Positions 25,875 through 33,060 of a DNA stretch of 64,000 nt are shown here, one piece after another. Below the pieces are notes generated by a model that was not told the origin of the DNA, ran no database searches, and saw only the letters and a program-made list of their open reading frames with translations. The first letter of the stretch is position 1. Every line of letters starts with the position of its first letter. This stretch comes from G963692885 sp964658655. GTDB lineage: Bacteria; Acidobacteriota; Terriglobia; Terriglobales; Acidobacteriaceae. Both the position numbers and the translations under genes were made by a program. The stretch is from NCBI GenBank assembly GCA_964658655.1, contig CAZZZL010000004.1:1-64000 (forward strand), written 5' to 3'.

Positions 25875-26528
25875 TTACTCGGCAACAGTGTCGTACTTGG
25901 TCTGCGCAACCGTCCAGTTGGTGTCGCCGACTTTGAAGCGGGCGAAGCGGCTTACCGCAATGTTCTCGCCCAGCTTGCCGATCTTGGTCGCAATCATGTC
26001 CTTGATGGTGATCGACTGCTCCTTGATGAACGGCTGATCGAGCAGGCAAACCTCCTCATAGAACTTGCTCATCTTGCCTTCGACAATCTTCTCGACAACT
26101 GGCGCGGGCTTACCAGTAGCGGCTGCCTGCGAACGGTAGATGTCCTTCTCGCGCTCCATGTCCGCAGCGGTTACGTCTTCGCGACGCACATAACGCGGAT
26201 CAGTCGCGGCGATGTGCATCGCGATGTCCTTGAGCAGTTCCTGGAAGTCTTCAGTGCGGGCAACGAAATCGCTCTCGCAGTTCACTTCGACCATCACGCC
26301 GATCTTGCCGCCGGCATGAATGTAGGTGCTGACTGCGCCTTCGCTGGTCGAACGCGATGCTTTCTTCGCAGCAGAGGCCATGCCGCGCTTGCGCAGCACA
26401 ACAACGGCTTGTTCCATATCGCCCTTGGCTTCCTGAAGGGCCTTGAGACAATCGCCCATCGGGGCGCCCGTCTTCTCGCGGAGTTCTTTTACCTGGGTAG
26501 CGGAAATCTTCTCAGTGGCAGTTGACAT
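25875..26528 (-). CDS. tsf: Translation elongation factor Ts
   Basis: A 217-residue EF-Ts, the guanine-nucleotide exchange factor for EF-Tu. It has the N-terminal UBA-like domain (VKELREKTGAPMGDCLKALQ, close to the family signature) and the core TDF-like motif in VEVNCESDFVARTEDFQELL, which contacts EF-Tu. The length is that of the shorter EF-Ts class, as in Thermus-like and acidobacterial forms, rather than the ~280 residues of E. coli. The ATG at 26528 has AAGGAA seven bases upstream. It lies 132 bp behind rpsB and ends at the terminator at 25831. Confidence 0.96.
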   Translation of the reverse strand: MSTATEKISATQVKELREKTGAPMGDCLKALQEAKGDMEQAVVVLRKRGMASAAKKASRSTSEGAVSTYIHAGGKIGVMVEVNCESDFVARTEDFQELLKDIAMHIAATDPRYVRREDVTAADMEREKDIYRSQAAATGKPAPVVEKIVEGKMSKFYEEVCLLDQPFIKEQSITIKDMIATKIGKLGENIAVSRFARFKVGDTNWTVAQTKYDTVAE

Positions 26529-26578
26529 CGGATATTCCTTTTCTTCTAAGCTTCCTGGCTTCTTAAAGTCTGGCGTTG

Positions 26579-26634
26579 GCGGAGCTCAATTGCTCCGCAG
26601 ACAATGAAAGCGTGGCCACAATCTGCAGCCACGC
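26579..26634 (-). promoter_or_regulatory. Two hairpins in the rpsB-tsf spacer
   Basis: Two 7-bp stems lie in the 132-bp spacer. The first is GCGGAGC/GCTCCGC (26579-26585 with 26592-26598, 6-nt loop). The second is GCGTGGC/GCCACGC (26610-26616 with 26628-26634, 11-nt loop). Neither has a T-run. They could set the rpsB:tsf ratio by mRNA processing, partial termination or translation control; only the structure is seen. Confidence 0.4.
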
Positions 26635-26660
26635 CTTCGATAAAACGAACTGCGTAGCTC

Positions 26661-27590
26661 TTAGTGGCCTGCTGCGACCTCAGGCTCGTCAGCTGCCGTA
26701 ACTGCTGCCGGTGCCTTGCGGATGCCTCCGCCCAGAACTGCTTCCAGGTCAACTGACTCTTCCGCTGCCGGATCTTCATCGGCAAGCGCGCCGGCCTGGA
26801 TGCCTTCGACCGGGGCTTCATCCGCACCCGATTCAAGCTGGCCTTCATGCACCTGCGCGTTGATAGCAGTGGCGCCGGCAATCGAATCGGCATACTGCTT
26901 GTCGGTGGCCATCTGGACGCCTTCCGAGATCGAATCTGAGATCTTGGAAGTGAACAGGCGAATGGCGCGCAGAGCGTCATCATTGCCGGGGATCACGTAA
27001 TCGACTACAGTCGGGTCGCAGTTGGTATCGACCACGGCGACAACCGGGATCCCGAGCTTGCGGGCTTCGGCTACGGCGATCGCTTCGTTATTCGAATCGA
27101 CGATGAAGAGTGCATCGGGGAGGCGGCGCATATTCTTGATGCCGGCCAGGTTGGCCTGCAGGTGCTTGCGTTCGCGTTCGAGCTTGATGACTTCCTTCTT
27201 CGTCAGCAGTTCATAGCGGCCGTCTGTTGCCATCTCATCCAGTTCCTGAAGGCGCTTTACAGACTTCTGCACGGTCACCCAGTTGGTCAGCAAACCACCC
27301 AGCCAGCGCTGGTTGATATAGAACATGCCGCACTTGGTCGCCTCTTCCGCGATCGCATCCTGGGCCTGTCTCTTGGTGCCGACGAACAGAATTACCTTGC
27401 CCGTCGATGTCAGGTCAGTCACATACTTGCTGGCTTCCTTGAACATCTTGAGGGTCTTCTGCAGGTCAATGATGTAAATGCCGTTACGCTCGCCGAAGAT
27501 GTATTCCTTCATCTTGGGGTTCCAGCGTTTCGTCTGATGCCCGAAGTGAACACCTGCTTCGAGCAGCTCCTTCATAGTGATAGTGGCCAA
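26661..27590 (-). CDS. rpsB: Ribosomal protein S2
   Basis: A 309-residue S2 of the small ribosomal subunit. The conserved start (ATITMKELLEAGVHFGHQTK) and signatures RNGIYIIDLQKTLKMF, ALFIVDSNNEAIAVAEARKL and the C-terminal PVVAVVDTNCDPTVVDYVIPG are all present. After the core (about residue 230) there is an acidic, Ala/Glu-rich tail of about 75 residues, longer than in E. coli but common in this phylum. I chose the TTG at 27590 because AGGAGG lies four bases before it and the family begins there; the open frame to 27671 has no other support. It is the third gene of the rplM-rpsI-rpsB-tsf series. Confidence 0.95.
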   Translation of the reverse strand: MATITMKELLEAGVHFGHQTKRWNPKMKEYIFGERNGIYIIDLQKTLKMFKEASKYVTDLTSTGKVILFVGTKRQAQDAIAEEATKCGMFYINQRWLGGLLTNWVTVQKSVKRLQELDEMATDGRYELLTKKEVIKLERERKHLQANLAGIKNMRRLPDALFIVDSNNEAIAVAEARKLGIPVVAVVDTNCDPTVVDYVIPGNDDALRAIRLFTSKISDSISEGVQMATDKQYADSIAGATAINAQVHEGQLESGADEAPVEGIQAGALADEDPAAEESVDLEAVLGGGIRKAPAAVTAADEPEVAAGH

Positions 27591-27740
27591 ACGACCTCCT
27601 CGTTGATTTGCATTCCCACCATTCGTAACGGTGAAGAATTCAGCCCTGTTGCCAGGGAAATTTAACTGCATACACTCGATCGCCCAGGCACTATTTGAAA
27701 AGTGCCCAGGCAGAACTTGTAAAGCCAGTTCGTGAGCGAA

Positions 27741-28136
27741 TTACCGCTTGGAGAACTGGAAGCGTGCGCGAGCACCCTTCTGACCGTACTTCTTCCGCTC
27801 TTTCACACGGGCGTCGCGGGTCAGCAGGCCTTCGCTCTTCAAAGTTTTGCGCAGCTCGGGGTTGAACTCGAGCAGTGCGCGGGCAACGCCCATCTTCACT
27901 GCGTCGGCCTGCGCCGAGACTCCGCCACCCTTGACTGTTGCGAAAACATCAAATGTTCCGGTCAACTCGGTAAGGATCAATGTCCGCTTGCCCGATACAC
28001 GCTGCTGTTCGGTGACGAAGTAGGTCTCGTAAGGCTTGCGGTTGATCGTATAGTTGCCTGCGCCGGGGCGGAGGAATACACGTGCAATTGCCGACTTGCG
28101 GCGGCCTGTTCCGTAATACTGGACTGAATCTGCCAT
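27741..28136 (-). CDS. rpsI: Ribosomal protein S9
   Basis: A 131-residue S9 of the 30S subunit, whose C-terminal tail reaches the P-site tRNA. It begins SVQYYGTGRRKSAIARVFL and has the signature GGGVSAQADAVKMGVARAL. It ends with the invariant basic tail (KYGQKGARARFQFSKR, with the terminal Ser-Lys-Arg). The length is normal. It follows rplM by 96 bp, the near-universal L13-S9 pair, and precedes rpsB by a 150-bp spacer. That spacer contains a weak GGCACT/AGTGCC dyad but no T-run. Confidence 0.97.
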   Translation of the reverse strand: MADSVQYYGTGRRKSAIARVFLRPGAGNYTINRKPYETYFVTEQQRVSGKRTLILTELTGTFDVFATVKGGGVSAQADAVKMGVARALLEFNPELRKTLKSEGLLTRDARVKERKKYGQKGARARFQFSKR

Positions 28137-28232
28137 ATCTCTTGAACTCTTCCTTAAGCTTGTAAAACGCTCACGCGTCGCCTGGAAATCTTGTCATCTC
28201 GACCGAAGTGGAGTGACCTTGTCTTCGGAACC

Positions 28233-28691
28233 CTAGCTGGCCTTCTTCTGACCGTTCCGCGTTTCGAAGTCGAGCGCAACCGGCTGCTGTGCCTGGTGCG
28301 GATGCTTCGGTCCACGGTAGACCTGCAGCTTTGTCGCCATCTGGCGGCCCATCTTGGTCTTGGGAAGCATGCCTTCCACGGCTTCTTCCACAATCTTTTC
28401 GGGACGCCTTTCGAGCAGGCGCACAAACGACTCTTCGCGCAGGCCGCCAGGGAAACCGGTATAGCGGCGGTAGAGCTTCTGGCTGGCCTTGAGCCCGGTC
28501 AGGACGATCTTTTCGGCGTTGATGACGATGACATGGTCGCCCATATCGATATAAGGCGTGTACTTGGGACTGCGCTTACCCGCAAGGATGCTGGCGACTT
28601 CAGTCGCGAGACGTCCGAGGGTTTTGCCCGATGCGTCGACAAGGAACCACTTGCGTGTGATCTCTTTCGCGCTTGGAATGTAGGTCGACAT
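28233..28691 (-). CDS. rplM: Ribosomal protein L13
   Basis: A 152-residue L13 of the 50S subunit. Typical stretches are REITRKWFLVDASGKTLGRL, TEVASILAGKRSPKYTPYID and GDHVIVINAEKIVLTGLKA, with the signature region LLERRPEKIVEEAVEGMLPK. The C-terminus, HPHQAQQPVALDFETRNGQK, is somewhat longer than in E. coli. The ATG at 28691 has a weak AGAGAA ahead of it, consistent with regulated initiation from the structured leader just upstream. It is the first gene of the rplM-rpsI-rpsB-tsf block, read from a sigma-70-like promoter at 29017-29045. Confidence 0.97.
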   Translation of the reverse strand: MSTYIPSAKEITRKWFLVDASGKTLGRLATEVASILAGKRSPKYTPYIDMGDHVIVINAEKIVLTGLKASQKLYRRYTGFPGGLREESFVRLLERRPEKIVEEAVEGMLPKTKMGRQMATKLQVYRGPKHPHQAQQPVALDFETRNGQKKAS

Positions 28692-28714
28692 CGTATTGGT
28701 TCTCTTGTCTTTCC

Positions 28715-28740
28715 AAAACGTTCCTTAAGCAGAACGTTTT
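28715..28740 (-). promoter_or_regulatory. Hairpin just upstream of the rplM ribosome-binding region
   Basis: A perfect 9-bp stem (AAAACGTTC at 28715-28723 with GAACGTTTT at 28732-28740) and 8-nt loop lie 24 bases before the rplM ATG in the leader RNA. The position fits an autoregulatory or processing element for the L13-S9 transcript. The stem is AT-rich. It does not obviously match a leader family I can name. Confidence 0.4.
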
Positions 28741-29016
28741 TGCTCAACTTACTGCTTAATCACTACCGCTACCAGGTTCAAACTTCGTCATTGCGGCGGA
28801 TAGCAGGCCAGGATGCATGCAAACGTTAAACAATGATCGATCGGCTCCACGAAAAAACAGCCCGCGGCAGGCATTTGACGGCCAACTGCTTTAGTTCGTG
28901 TGAGTCGCGCAGGCCATGTTGCTGATGCTTAGCCAGTTAGGCCGGTTTGCCCTCCACCCTGAAGTCTCTCAGTAAGTGGACACAGGAAGGCAAACGCAAC
29001 TCCGCGCAAGGATTAC

Positions 29017-29045
29017 AGAATACCCCAGCGATTTCGGAGAGTCAA
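29017..29045 (-). promoter_or_regulatory. Sigma-70-type promoter for rplM-rpsI-rpsB-tsf
   Basis: On the minus strand TTGACT (29040-29045) and TATTCT (29017-29022) are separated by exactly 17 bp, close to the consensus. Transcription would start near 29010 and leave a ~320-nt leader (28692-29010) before rplM. Apart from the hairpin at 28715-28740, that leader holds no gene that I can see. Confidence 0.65.
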
Positions 29046-29077
29046 TGAAGATGACAGCTGCCTGCGTCCAATACCGT

Positions 29078-29941
29078 TTAAATCAGCGAATGGGGCCGTG
29101 ATTCAGCATGTCCTTGCGCTTTTTCCGACGAGGACTTCTTCTCTCTTAGGGAGAAAACCAGCCTCCGCGGGGCTCTCAACTGCTCTTCCATCACCGACTG
29201 GGGCATAGGCGGATTGATACCGGCACGGCCCTGACGCACCAAGGTGTACATCTCGTCGCTGAGCGCCCGTTCCGGCTCCTTGCGCCATAGGCAGACGATC
29301 CACAGCAGGAGTGTCACATGGTAAACCGGCCGCAGCCAGTCATTCGCCTGCGGGATGATCGCTGCGCCGAGCAGCAGGACTACCCCCTGCATCACGAACT
29401 TGCCCAGCAGGTAGAGTGCGAGCCCATAGACGACGGCCTGGGCGTGAACGCGGACCCTCACCCGGAACAGAAAGGTGAGGCTGAGAACCATCAGCAGCAA
29501 ACCGCCCACCCCAATAGTCGACAACTGGCCCGCCCGAAGGGCAATCACGGCAGGCAGATAGGTTGTAGTTGTTGGATGAGTGACAAAGTAGATGCCGAGA
29601 ACGACCATGAGCAGGAAGCCGATCCAATGACTGCGGATCTCATCATGTAGACGAAGGCCGAGATGCTGTTCGATCAGGATGCGAGCGACCTCCCAGATGA
29701 CCAGCACATGCAGGATCGCGTCGACGGCATCCCCGGAGTAGTAGGCGTAGGTGTAGGTTCTGAGCGACGCAAATTTATGCAGAGAGAACAACAGCATCAT
29801 TTGCAGCACATCCTGCCCAATGAGCAGGGTGAAAAGAGGAAGGGTACGGTAGCGCTTCTTGATGAGCAGAACAACAAACAGCGCCAGGGTTAGCGCGAAC
29901 GCCGAGACCCACAGCACCATGCTCCAGACACTTAATTGCAT
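29078..29941 (-). CDS. Seven-helix membrane protein of unknown function
   Basis: A 287-residue protein with about seven hydrophobic helices, beginning right at the N-terminus (SMVLWVSAFALTLALFVVLL) and including LFTLLIGQDVLQMMLLFSL, WIGFLLMVVLGIYFV, TIGVGGLLLMVLSLTFLF and VYHVTLLLWIVCLW. The last ~65 residues are a soluble, basic cytosolic tail. No transporter or enzyme signature is recognised; similar proteins seem frequent in acidobacteria (from memory). The ATG at 29941 has GGGAGTGAAGG directly ahead. Two tiny proline-rich ORFs lie immediately upstream on the same strand. The 3' end is 32 bp from the rplM promoter. Confidence 0.75.
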   Translation of the reverse strand: MQLSVWSMVLWVSAFALTLALFVVLLIKKRYRTLPLFTLLIGQDVLQMMLLFSLHKFASLRTYTYAYYSGDAVDAILHVLVIWEVARILIEQHLGLRLHDEIRSHWIGFLLMVVLGIYFVTHPTTTTYLPAVIALRAGQLSTIGVGGLLLMVLSLTFLFRVRVRVHAQAVVYGLALYLLGKFVMQGVVLLLGAAIIPQANDWLRPVYHVTLLLWIVCLWRKEPERALSDEMYTLVRQGRAGINPPMPQSVMEEQLRAPRRLVFSLREKKSSSEKAQGHAESRPHSLI

Positions 29942-29958
29942 CCTTCACTCCCAGTGAA

Positions 29959-30081
29959 CTAATACCACAGACGTGCCGGTCGCGAGGGTGGTTTCGGCAG
30001 TGGAGGGGCGGGGTCTCCCGGGGTTTGCGGTTTGGGACTTGTCGAATCGGACTGGCTGGTGAAGCCATACTGACTGCACAT
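29959..30081 (-). CDS. Small proline-rich ORF (40 residues)
   Basis: A 40-residue frame starting MCSQYGFTSQSDS and ending PPSRPARLWY, with nine prolines in the second half. The ATG at 30081 has GGGAG five bases upstream. It ends 17 bp before the seven-helix membrane protein gene. There is no hydrophobic segment. The good ribosome-binding site and its close position support translation, but there is no homology argument. Confidence 0.45.
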   Translation of the reverse strand: MCSQYGFTSQSDSTSPKPQTPGDPAPPLPKPPSRPARLWY

Positions 30082-30174
30082 ATTAGCTCCCTTATTAGTT
30101 CGTTCGATGGTGAATGCCTGGACCTTTTAAAAGTCGGAACCTCGCCAGCAGCGACCGTATTCAAAATCTGCCGT

Positions 30175-30345
30175 TTACAGCGATGGCATCTCGGTGGGCG
30201 GAAAAGGTATGGGAAAAGGTGGCATTGGATCAGCTGGCGTATCAGGCGTCGGATGGCCCGGGAACGGCAATACGACTGTAGCGGCAGAGGCTTTTATGCC
30301 CGACGCACACGAGATAGCAAGGAACAGAACCAGGGAAATTCTCAA
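30175..30345 (-). CDS. Small secreted proline-rich peptide (56 residues)
   Basis: A 56-residue frame that begins with TTG at 30345, preceded by GGGAGG six bases upstream. The first ~21 residues are a convincing signal peptide (RISLVLFLAISCASGIKASA, cleavage near ASA-AT). The mature part is Pro-rich (LPFPGHPTPDTPADPMPPFP and PIPFPPTE). A Cys at position 13 is inside the hydrophobic core rather than in a clear lipobox. It sits 93 bp before the 40-residue ORF. Function is unknown. Confidence 0.5.
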   Translation of the reverse strand: MRISLVLFLAISCASGIKASAATVVLPFPGHPTPDTPADPMPPFPIPFPPTEMPSL

Positions 30346-30571
30346 GGTGTACCTCCCTACAGCAGAAAGAAACAGCAGGACCGCGAAAGGCTGGCAGCCA
30401 GAAAGTAACCCGGGGAATGGGCTGCACCCGTAGGCTTATGTTGTAACCATAGGAATGAATGGGTGTAGAGAACATACCTCGTTCGTGGCAGAAGCTGCGC
30501 GCGGGAGGGTGCACCATGGTAACGTCCGCACACTGAGACCTGTGCAGAAATGCGGACAGGATGACAAAAGT

Positions 30572-30597
30572 AAAGGGCCAGCTTTCGCTGGCCCTTT
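30572..30597 (-). terminator. Intrinsic terminator after the SYLF gene
   Basis: An 11-bp stem (AAAGGGCCAGC with GCTGGCCCTTT) encloses a GAAA tetraloop on the minus strand, 25 bp past the stop of the SYLF-domain gene. The stem's terminal T3 plus the following ACTTTTG give a partial U-tract. It can also work on the plus strand. Confidence 0.65.
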
Positions 30598-30621
30598 CGA
30601 CGTCTGCTTGTTCGGTGCTAG

Positions 30622-31332
30622 TTATTGTGCTGCGACAACCTTACCGCGGCGGAACATCTGGTTCACGGTAAAGATGAAGTGCTTGGCAGATGCTGGCGTC
30701 GGGACGCTGCCGCTCAGAATCTTCTGGTAAGGCACATCGCCGCCGTAATATGTGCGGGTATCGTCCTGATTTTGATTGACGACGTCACCGGTCAGGTCGA
30801 CTCCGGCGAACAGGCCCTTGCTGCGCGAATAGGTCAGAAATTCCGCATTTGCGAGCACATCCGTGCCTGCCTGCGAGTTACGCCCGACCGGGCCCGCAGA
30901 GGCTGCGATATCGCCACCCAGCTTCAGTTTGTTCTTCAGCATGTCTTCCATGCTCTTGTGGTTGACACCGACCAGGACGAGGTCCGTTGACTGTCCGCCG
31001 GCCTGCAGACCAAAGCTCGCACCGGTCAATTGGATAAACACTGGTGCGCTCCAGCCACGGCCGGTGCGGCAGGTTGCCAGACCCTGGCCGTACTGTGCGC
31101 CAACCAGGAATGCACCCTTCTTGAATCCTGGAACGACGGCCACGCAGGTGGCTTTTGCAGCGATCTGGAGAGGGATGCCCTTGTCGGGCGTCGCCATCAG
31201 TTCATGGAGGACCGCGTGAGCCGCGTCAATTCGTTGATCCAGCTTCGCTTTGTCCGTGTCGGCAGCCTTCGCTCCGGCCGTCACACTCAGCGCACCCAGC
31301 GCGATCAATGCACCAGCAATAAGTTTTCTCAT
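30622..31332 (-). CDS. Exported SYLF-domain (Ysc84-like) lipid-binding protein
   Basis: A 236-residue protein with an N-terminal signal peptide (KLIAGALIALGALSVTAGAKA) followed by a SYLF/Ysc84 domain. Recognisable parts are KATCVAVVPGFKKGAFLVGA, TCRTGRGWSAPVFIQLTGAS, FGLQAGGQSTDLVLVGVN and the ending SKGLFAGVDLTGDVVNQNQD. SYLF proteins bind phosphoinositides in eukaryotes; bacterial copies are exported and poorly understood. The ATG at 31332 follows GAGGAG at five bases. It is divergent from the MFS gene across ~225 bp that must hold both promoters, and is followed by a strong terminator. Confidence 0.88.
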   Translation of the reverse strand: MRKLIAGALIALGALSVTAGAKAADTDKAKLDQRIDAAHAVLHELMATPDKGIPLQIAAKATCVAVVPGFKKGAFLVGAQYGQGLATCRTGRGWSAPVFIQLTGASFGLQAGGQSTDLVLVGVNHKSMEDMLKNKLKLGGDIAASAGPVGRNSQAGTDVLANAEFLTYSRSKGLFAGVDLTGDVVNQNQDDTRTYYGGDVPYQKILSGSVPTPASAKHFIFTVNQMFRRGKVVAAQ

Positions 31333-31558
31333 AAGCTCCTCTATTTCCGTTCTTCACTCTTTTCCCAGTGAGGAATGCGGCAAACAGGTGCTTTGAGGCT
31401 GAAAACGCCGAGCGGGTTGGCCGTAAATCGCTGCAGCCTAACCTTGTCATCAACTTACGAGACAGGTAGCAGACGACATCTACCGGAAACGAGTTTCGCG
31501 GCAAGGTAGTAACGTCGTAGAGGATCGTCGGTTTCTGTCATTGAGCCTAAGGCCCAAC

Positions 31559-32833
31559 ATGCCGGGACAAATGAGAGTAGTGCTGCGGCGGCGCTGGCTT
31601 TATCTTCTGCCTGTCGTCTTTGTCACCTATAGCCTCGCCTATCTCGATCGTGCCAACTATGGCTTTGGTGCGGCGGCGGGTCTGGCGCAGACGCTCAACA
31701 TCAGCAGCTCACGGTCGGCCTTGCTTGGTTCACTCTTCTTTCTCGGCTACTTTTTCTTTCAGGTACCAGCCGCCGCGTATGCACAGCGGAAAAGCGTACG
31801 CCGCCTGGTTTTCTACTCGCTGATCGGCTGGGGTGCCCTGGCTGCGCTGACGGGAGTGATCCGAGAGTTCTGGCTGCTGGCATTGGACCGTCTTCTGCTG
31901 GGCGTTGCCGAGAGCCTCATCTTTCCCGGCATGCTGATCCTGCTCACGCGCTGGTTCACGCGCGAGGAGCGGTCGCGGGCCAATGCCATTCTCATCCTTG
32001 GCAATCCCATCACCATGTTGTGGATGTCGGCGGCCACGGGATACCTCATCCGGGCCGTGGGATGGCAGACAGCGTTCATCATCGAAGGCCTGCCATCGGT
32101 CGCATGGGCAATCGTATGGCTGCTGGTTGCACGTGATCGACCGAGCCAGGCCGGCTGGCTTAGTCCAGAAGCCTGCGCGCACCTGGAGCACGAACTGGCG
32201 CTGGAGCAGTCGGTGCTGCCGAAGGCTGTGCCGCTCTCAACAGCGCTCCGACAGGCAAATGTCATGCTGCTGTGCCTGCAATTCTTCTGCTGGAGTGTAG
32301 GGCTCTATGGCTTCGTACTCTGGCTGCCGACGATCATTCATGCAGGGATGACGCAGGGTATCGAGATTGTCGGATTGCTGAGCGCGCTGCCCTATGTGCT
32401 GGCGACGGGCCTGATGATGGTGGTGGCCTACGCGTCCGATCGCACACTAAGCCGAAAACGATTTGTTTGGCCATTCCTTATGCTTTCAGGCGTCGCGCTC
32501 TTCGGTTCGTACATGTTCGAGGCGCATGGCTTCTGGTGGTCGTACAGCTGCCTGATTATGGCTGGCGGCTGTATGTATGCGCCCTACGGCCCCTTCTGGG
32601 CGATTATCCCCGAGATGCTGCCGACTGGTACTGCAGGTGAAGTGCTGGCCCTGGTTAATTGCTGCGGAGCTCTTGGTGCCTTTGCCGGTTCATGGCTTGT
32701 TGGCGCCCTGCAGGCGCTCACCCATAGTTCACGCGCGGGCTTTCTGCTCATGTCCGTGGCGCTGGTTTTGTCGGGCGCCATCATCTTCGGCATACGTCCG
32801 ATCAACCAGAAGCTGCGGAGTATACCGGGATGA
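31559..32833 (+). CDS. MFS transporter, anion:cation symporter type
   Basis: A 424-residue 12-helix major facilitator protein of the ACS (ExuT/phthalate-like) group, usually importing organic acids or sugar acids with protons. The first helix region is LLPVVFVTYSLAYLDRANYG, a hallmark of this group. It continues GSLFFLGYFFFQVPAAAYA, LLGVAESLIFPGMLILLTRW and the loop FTREERSRANAIL. Helices 7-12 run from about residue 230 to the end. The ATG at 31559 has CTAAGG before it; a TTG at 31541 is an alternative. A 227-bp spacer to the amine oxidase gene shows no clear feature. The substrate is not predictable from sequence. Confidence 0.87.
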   Translation: MPGQMRVVLRRRWLYLLPVVFVTYSLAYLDRANYGFGAAAGLAQTLNISSSRSALLGSLFFLGYFFFQVPAAAYAQRKSVRRLVFYSLIGWGALAALTGVIREFWLLALDRLLLGVAESLIFPGMLILLTRWFTREERSRANAILILGNPITMLWMSAATGYLIRAVGWQTAFIIEGLPSVAWAIVWLLVARDRPSQAGWLSPEACAHLEHELALEQSVLPKAVPLSTALRQANVMLLCLQFFCWSVGLYGFVLWLPTIIHAGMTQGIEIVGLLSALPYVLATGLMMVVAYASDRTLSRKRFVWPFLMLSGVALFGSYMFEAHGFWWSYSCLIMAGGCMYAPYGPFWAIIPEMLPTGTAGEVLALVNCCGALGAFAGSWLVGALQALTHSSRAGFLLMSVALVLSGAIIFGIRPINQKLRSIPG

Positions 32834-33060
32834 AAGTAGCATCCGCTGGCGCACTCGCAGGTCTGTACTCATGTTGAAAAGCTTCTCTTAAATCTGTAGT
32901 CGGTCGGCGAACCGCGAAGTATATTCAATCCATACGCAGGTCGGCTTGTAACTTGGTATAGACGAGCCAGCTCTGTCCTGAAGGTTTCCAAGTCGAAACT
33001 TCCTAATACTCCTGTATCCGTCTGAACTTTTGCGGAGCAGTTTGCTCAAGGACTTTGACG

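Noticed and set aside
27591..27740. GGCACT/AGTGCC dyad between rpsI and rpsB
   Set aside because: It is only six base pairs with no T-run and not clearly distinct from chance.
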